Source: CAZEFK01 sp964511405
GTDB taxonomy: Bacteria > Pseudomonadota > Alphaproteobacteria > Elsterales > Elsteraceae
Length of the DNA stretch: 11,697 nucleotides
Direction of reading: 5' to 3'
NCBI GenBank assembly: GCA_964511405.1
Contig: CAZEFK010000220.1
Coordinates: 1 to 11,697, forward strand
The notes below the pieces were generated by a model, which saw nothing but the letters and a program-made list of their open reading frames with translations, did no database searches and was not told the DNA's origin. Position numbers and translations under genes: made by a program. Below, in pieces: positions 7,209 through 11,697 of the stretch. Position 1 is the stretch's first letter, and each line of letters opens with the position of its first letter.

Positions 7209-10200
7209 ATGATCCCGCCGCCCCATGATCTCGCCGCGATGACCGAGCCGACCCCCACCGCCGCCGATCGCGAGCGGGCCCATGCCGTGTTGCGGCAGGC
7301 CGCCGAGCAGCTCGCAACAGGCGCCGTCGCCCCCGCCCTGGCGATGCTGGCGCAACTGGGCGGCGCCCTGGCGGCCGAGGCCGCCTACTGGACCGTCCTG
7401 GCCAAGGCGCAGTTGGCCGCCGGCCATCCGCAGGGCGCGATCGAGGCGGCGCAGCGCGCTGTCGGGCTCGATCCGCGGCAGCCAGCCGCCATTGGCGTCG
7501 AAGCCCTGGCCCTGTTGCAGCTGGGACGGGGGGACGAGGCCGATGCGGCGGTCCGGCGCGGCCTGGCGCAAGACCCCGACGACCCCGAGCTGCTGCGGGC
7601 GCGCAGTGCCCAGGCGTTCCTGCGCGGGGATCCGGCGGCGGCGCTGGCCGACCTCGACCGGGCGATCGCGGCCAACCCGGCCTTCGTCGACGCGCTGGTG
7701 GCGCGGTCGCAGCTGCGCGCTCGCCAAGGCGACGTCGAGGCCGCGCTGAGCGATGCCGAAGCCGCGGCGCGGCACGGGCCGCGGTCGGTGCCGGCGAGCC
7801 TCGCGCTGGCCCGGCTGCTGGCGATCCGCGGCCGCCATGCCGAGGCGCTGGACCGGGCGCGCGCCGTGATCGCCCTCGATCCGGCGCGACCGGACGGCTA
7901 CATCGAGACTGCGACCATCCTGCACTGGATGGGGCAGGGGACGGCGGCGGTCGATCAGCTGGTGGCCGGCGCCGGCGCGCTGCCGGGCAACGCCGACTTG
8001 GCCGCCCGGGCCGGGGTCGCCCTTGCCCAGGCCGGCCGGCATTGGGCGGCACTGCCGCAGCTCGAGCGGGCCCTGCAGCTCGGGCCGCTGCGCCGCGACG
8101 TCGTCGTGACCCTGGCCGAGTGCCTGGATCGCCTCTTGCGCAGCGACGAGGCCGAGGCGCGGCTGCGCGACGCCGTGGCGCGCCTGCCCGACGATGCCGA
8201 GCTCAAGGCCAACCTGGCGCTGTTCCTGGTTGCCCGGGCCAAGCTCGACGCCGCGCGGCTGCTGGCCGGGCAGGCCTGGTCGGCGGCGCCGGCGTCGATG
8301 CTGGCGCGTGCCGCTGCGATCGCCGTCGGCTTGCCGGTGGGTCCGCTGTCCGGTCCGGATCCCGAGCTGGCCGCTTTCCTGCTCAGGATCGTGGCCGGTA
8401 CGCGTCGCCCGGAGTGGCGCGACCCGGCCGCAGCTGCGGCGTTCGCCCGGCGCCTGTCCGAGGCGGCGGCCGCCCTGGACCCGGGATCGGGCGCGGCGCC
8501 GGCGTTGATCGCCGTCCGGCCGCTCGGCCGCGACGATGCCGCCGGCACCATCGAGGCCTTGGAGCGGGCGGCCGCGCTCCAGCCGGAGGATGCCGCGGCC
8601 TGGTCCCGGTTGGCCGAGGCGCAGGGCCGTCTCGGCCGCCTGGACGACGCGGTCGAGGCGGCGCGGCGCGCGGTGGCGCTGCAGCCGGACGATGCGGCGC
8701 TGCTGACGACGAAGGCGACACTCCTCGGTCGCCGGGGTGTACAGCGGCCGCAGGCCGCGCCCGAGGCCGCGGCCGACTTCGCGGAGGCCGCGGTGGCCGC
8801 CCGCGCGGCGCTGGCCCGGGACTCCAGTGGCTGGGCGACGCTGGTCATCGCGCTCGATGCCCTGGAGGCCGTCGCCGCCACCGACGAGGCGCGGGCGGTT
8901 GCCGAGCGCTTGATCCAGCATTATCCGTTCCGGGCCGAGGGCTATCGCCGCCTGGCGCTGATCCTGCTGCGGCAGGGGCGGCGCCCCGAGGCCGAGATCC
9001 AGGCCCGGCGCGCGGTCGAGCGCGACCCCCAGGATCCGCGCTGCCACCTGGCGTTGGCCGGCGTGCTGTGCGCCGGCGCGCGCAACGCCGAGGCCCTGGA
9101 CGCGGTCCAGGCGGCGCTGGCCCGCGATCCCTTGAACATGGACGCCCGCGGGCTCCGGGGCAGCATCCTCAACCTGCAGGGCCGATTCGACGAGGCGCTG
9201 GACCAGCTGGAAGCGCTGGTCCGCGAGCAGCCCGACGACTACCGGCTGCACATGAACACGGGCTTCCTGTATTTCCAGAAGCGCCGGCCGTTCGACTCGA
9301 TCCGCGCCATGTCGCGGGCGCTGGAGCTCAATCCTCGGCTTCCCGAGGGCTACCAATTGCGCGGGGCATCGCTGTCGCTGCTGGCCCGCCATGACGAGGC
9401 GGTTGTCGAGACCGCGCGCGCCGTCGACCTGATGCCCGAGCGGCTGGACTTCTGGACCAGCCATCTGTTCGGCCTGAGCTACCATCCGACCCTGCCGGCC
9501 GAGCGCATCGTCGCCGAGTTCCGGCGCTGGGGCGCGGCGCAGGCCCATCTGGCGCAGCCGGAGCGCGGCTGGGACGTGGTGCCGGATCCCGGCCGCCGCC
9601 TGCGCATCGGCTATGTGTCGCCTGATTTCCGCGCCCACACCTCGCGCTTCTACTACGAGCCCCTGTTCGAGCATCACGACCGCGCCCAGGTCGAGCTGTT
9701 CGCCTACGCCTCGGTCGGCGTGCCCGACGGCGAAACCCAGCGGCTGCGCACCTATTTCGATCATTGGCGGCCGATCCAGGGGCTGAGCGACGACGAAGCG
9801 GCCGAGCTGGTCCGGCGCGATCGCATCGACATCCTGGTCGACGCCACCAACCACATGGCGCAGGGGCGGCTCCTGCTGTTCGCCCGCAAGCCGGCGCCGG
9901 TGCAGGTGACGTGGCTCGGCAGCATCTGGACCACCGGGCTTGCGGCCATGGACTATACGCTGCAGGACCCGCACATGGCGCCGCCCGGGGCCGAGGCCGT
10001 GTTCACCGAGCGGATCTGGCGGCTGCCCCACAGCCTGTTCTGCTTCCGGCCGCCCGACCTGGGCGCGGTCGCGCCGCTGCCGGCGCGGGCCAAGGGCCAT
10101 GTCACCTTCGGCTACACCGGGCGCACCGAGCGCCTCAACGAACGGGTGGTGCGAACCTGGGCGCGGATCCTCGACGCCGTGCCCGACGCACGGCTGGTCC

Positions 10201-11483
10201 TCGATTTCCAGACCTTCGGCGACCCGGCGGCGCGCGACCACTTCGCCGGGCTGTTCCGCGCGGCCGGCGCCGACCTCGGCCGCATCGCCTTCGGCCACAC
10301 CAAGCCGGTCGCCACGGTGCTGGCCGAGATCGACATCCTGCTGGACAGTTTTCCGCATAGCGGCGGCACGATGCTGTTCGACGCGCTGTGGCTGGGCGTG
10401 CCGGTGCTGACCCTGGCCGAACGCCCGCCCTGCGGCCGCATCGGCGCCGGCCTGATGGCCAATCTGGGGCTGGTCGAGTGGGTCGCCGCCGACGAGGACG
10501 CGTATGTGGCCAAGGCGGCGGCCTTCGCCGGCCGCATCGACGCGCTCGACGATCTGCGCCGGACCCTGCGCGACCGCATGCGCGCCTCGCCGCTCATGGA
10601 CGAAACAGGTTTCGCGGCGGCCGTCGACCAGGCCTTCCGGACGATGTGGCAGGACTGGTGCCGTACCCAGCCGGCGGCGCCGGCGGCCGCCACGGCCGAG
10701 GACCGCGTGGGTCCGGTGGCGTTATGGTCGACCCGCCGGCAGCGCTGGCGCGGCGACTATCGGCAGGCCTTGAGCGAGGCCCGGGCGGCCGTCGCGGCCC
10801 ATCCCGACAGCCCGGCGGCGGCGCTGGCTCTCGCCGAGGCGCTGATCGAGCTGGGCGAGGAGGCCGAGGCGGCGCCGATCCTCGATCGGCTGGTCGCGGC
10901 GGCCGACCCGCCGGAAGGGGCCTGGGTCGCGCGCGGCCGATGCCACCTGGCCGACAACCAGGCCGAGGCGGCGCTCGAGGCGGCCAGGCGGGCACAGGCG
11001 CAGGATCCGCTGTCCCACGCGGCGGCGGCGGTCGAGGCGCGGGCCCATCTCAAAGCTGGCGCCGGGGCCGATGCCGTGGCCGCGGCCCAGATCGCGGCGA
11101 CCCGGGCTGTGACCCTGGCCCAGGACGATCCCGAGGGGGCCCTGGTCATGGCGCTGGTGCGGCTGCTGCAGGGGCGGCCGGCCGAGGCCCTGCCGATGTT
11201 GGAGGCCGCGGCGGCGATGGCGCCGTCGGTGCCGGAGCAGTGGGAGGCCCTGGCCATGGCCTATGCCCGCCGGGGCAAGCTGGATCTGGCGGACATGTTG
11301 GCGGCGCGGGCGGCGGCGGCCAAGCCCCATCTGTGGCGGGCGCTGTGCCTGCGGGCCGAGATCGCGCGCCACGGCGGGCGCCCGGCCGATGCCGAGCGCC
11401 TGTGGCGCCAGGCGCTGCCCCATGCGCCCTTCGACGGCGCCCTGCTGTTCGACATCGCCCGCCTGCGGGAGCAGCGGCTATGA
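7209..11483 (+). CDS. TPR-GT41-TPR protein, SPINDLY/O-GlcNAc-transferase-like glycosyltransferase
   Basis: This 1424-residue protein probably transfers a sugar from a nucleotide donor to protein Ser/Thr in the cytoplasm; donor and target are unknown. Residues about 25-760 are tandem TPR-like helical repeats (well over ten), with a less regular stretch near 374-435. The GT41 catalytic domain spans about 797-1151: GYVSPDFRAH (801-810; His810 matches the catalytic-site histidine of OGT), IDILVDATNH (873-882), PAPVQVTWLG (895-904), TTGLAAMDY (908-916), FGYTGRTERLN (967-977), ARILDAVPDARLVLDF (985-1000) and DILLDSFPHSGGT (1042-1054) with LWLGVPVLTLA. A second TPR region (about 1180-1424) follows, unlike the usual TPR-catalytic layout. 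No signal peptide or membrane segment is seen. The start at 7209 lacks a close Shine-Dalgarno; an in-frame ATG at 7239 is the alternative. It follows the T2SS genes on the same strand and overlaps the next TPR gene by four bases. Confidence 0.9.
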   Translation: MIPPPHDLAAMTEPTPTAADRERAHAVLRQAAEQLATGAVAPALAMLAQLGGALAAEAAYWTVLAKAQLAAGHPQGAIEAAQRAVGLDPRQPAAIGVEALALLQLGRGDEADAAVRRGLAQDPDDPELLRARSAQAFLRGDPAAALADLDRAIAANPAFVDALVARSQLRARQGDVEAALSDAEAAARHGPRSVPASLALARLLAIRGRHAEALDRARAVIALDPARPDGYIETATILHWMGQGTAAVDQLVAGAGALPGNADLAARAGVALAQAGRHWAALPQLERALQLGPLRRDVVVTLAECLDRLLRSDEAEARLRDAVARLPDDAELKANLALFLVARAKLDAARLLAGQAWSAAPASMLARAAAIAVGLPVGPLSGPDPELAAFLLRIVAGTRRPEWRDPAAAAAFARRLSEAAAALDPGSGAAPALIAVRPLGRDDAAGTIEALERAAALQPEDAAAWSRLAEAQGRLGRLDDAVEAARRAVALQPDDAALLTTKATLLGRRGVQRPQAAPEAAADFAEAAVAARAALARDSSGWATLVIALDALEAVAATDEARAVAERLIQHYPFRAEGYRRLALILLRQGRRPEAEIQARRAVERDPQDPRCHLALAGVLCAGARNAEALDAVQAALARDPLNMDARGLRGSILNLQGRFDEALDQLEALVREQPDDYRLHMNTGFLYFQKRRPFDSIRAMSRALELNPRLPEGYQLRGASLSLLARHDEAVVETARAVDLMPERLDFWTSHLFGLSYHPTLPAERIVAEFRRWGAAQAHLAQPERGWDVVPDPGRRLRIGYVSPDFRAHTSRFYYEPLFEHHDRAQVELFAYASVGVPDGETQRLRTYFDHWRPIQGLSDDEAAELVRRDRIDILVDATNHMAQGRLLLFARKPAPVQVTWLGSIWTTGLAAMDYTLQDPHMAPPGAEAVFTERIWRLPHSLFCFRPPDLGAVAPLPARAKGHVTFGYTGRTERLNERVVRTWARILDAVPDARLVLDFQTFGDPAARDHFAGLFRAAGADLGRIAFGHTKPVATVLAEIDILLDSFPHSGGTMLFDALWLGVPVLTLAERPPCGRIGAGLMANLGLVEWVAADEDAYVAKAAAFAGRIDALDDLRRTLRDRMRASPLMDETGFAAAVDQAFRTMWQDWCRTQPAAPAAATAEDRVGPVALWSTRRQRWRGDYRQALSEARAAVAAHPDSPAAALALAEALIELGEEAEAAPILDRLVAAADPPEGAWVARGRCHLADNQAEAALEAARRAQAQDPLSHAAAAVEARAHLKAGAGADAVAAAQIAATRAVTLAQDDPEGALVMALVRLLQGRPAEALPMLEAAAAMAPSVPEQWEALAMAYARRGKLDLADMLAARAAAAKPHLWRALCLRAEIARHGGRPADAERLWRQALPHAPFDGALLFDIARLREQRL
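11467..11471 (+). promoter_or_regulatory. Ribosome binding site of the downstream TPR gene
   Basis: GGGAG lies eight bases before the ATG at 11480, within the last codons of the TPR-GT41 gene. Together with the ATGA stop/start overlap it supports 11480 as the start. Confidence 0.5.
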
Positions 11484-11697
11484 CCGAGGCCGGACGGCTG
11501 CTGGCCCAGGCCATCGATGCGCTACGCGCGGGCGACGCCGCGGCGGCCGGGGCGCATCTCGACCGGGCCGTCGCGCTCGAACCGGGCTTTGCCGACGCCT
11601 TGGTCGCCCGGGCCCGCCTGCGGGCGCGCCTGGGCGACGTCGCGGCGGCCCTCGCCGACGCCGAGGCCGCGGTGCGAGCGGCGCCGGACCGGGCGCT
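11480..11697 (+). CDS. TPR-repeat protein, N-terminal part (3' truncated)
   Basis: Seventy-two codons are visible before the window ends, and the frame is still open. The start ATG overlaps the preceding TGA (ATGA), with GGGAG eight bases upstream. The sequence begins MTEAGRLLAQAIDALRAGD and continues with TPR-like helices (AGAHLDRAVALEPGFADALV, then ARLRARLGDVAAALADAEAA). By eye, about 34 of 51 residues match an internal segment of the upstream TPR-GT41 protein (residues about 143-193), with no gaps. It is therefore probably a paralogue or a duplicated TPR block. The missing C-terminus might carry a GT41, sulfotransferase or other domain, or only TPRs; none can be chosen from what is visible. 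No signal peptide is present, so it is probably cytoplasmic. The overlap implies cotranslation with the glycosyltransferase. Confidence 0.8.
   Translation, partial: MTEAGRLLAQAIDALRAGDAAAAGAHLDRAVALEPGFADALVARARLRARLGDVAAALADAEAAVRAAPDRA

Noticed and set aside
7152..10358. A 1068-residue open frame on the minus strand across the TPR-GT41 gene
   Set aside because: It is a by-product of high GC at third codon positions. The product is rich in Arg, Gln and Gly with no recognisable domain, while the plus strand encodes clear TPR and GT41 motifs.

Overview
The window is very GC-rich and tightly packed, with every supported gene on the plus strand. It looks like an alphaproteobacterial chromosome, perhaps from the order Rhodospirillales. 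That placement is inferred from base composition, the lipoprotein-type secretin, the short GspC/N-like protein and the large SPINDLY-type TPR glycosyltransferase; no marker gene proves it.

Positions 1-7171 hold part of a type II secretion system (T2SS) operon. In order they encode the end of a GspC/N-like inner-membrane protein, the outer-membrane secretin GspD (as a lipoprotein), the minor pseudopilin GspK, the prepilin peptidase GspO, the assembly ATPase GspE and the inner-membrane platform GspF. The genes overlap or lie within a few bases of each other (gaps or overlaps of +1, -14, -4, +7 and +4 bases), so they are probably cotranscribed and translationally coupled. The order [C/N]-D-K-O-E-F differs from the classical C-D-E-F-G-H-I-J-K-L-M order. 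The pseudopilins G, H, I and J and the platform proteins L and M are not here and must lie upstream, elsewhere, or be missing. Together the visible parts form the outer-membrane channel, its inner-membrane connector, the pseudopilus tip, the enzyme that matures pseudopilins, and the motor with its platform.

Positions 7209-11483 encode a 1424-residue protein with a long array of TPR-like helical repeats, a GT41 (SPINDLY/O-GlcNAc-transferase-like) catalytic domain, and a second TPR region after the catalytic domain. It starts 37 bases after gspF, and that gap contains a Shine-Dalgarno-like run and a small hairpin. A second TPR gene starts at 11480, overlaps the first by four bases (ATGA) and runs off the window. 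Its first 72 residues closely resemble an internal TPR segment of the upstream protein, which suggests duplication.

The main points of interest are the coupling of a T2SS to a divergent TPR-GT41-TPR glycosyltransferase and its partial paralogue, the secretin's apparent self-piloting design, and a GspE N-terminal domain that keeps the spacing of a c-di-GMP-binding MshEN domain but seems to have lost key ligand residues. No RNA genes, mobile elements or CRISPR arrays were seen, and no gene-free stretch exceeds 40 bases.
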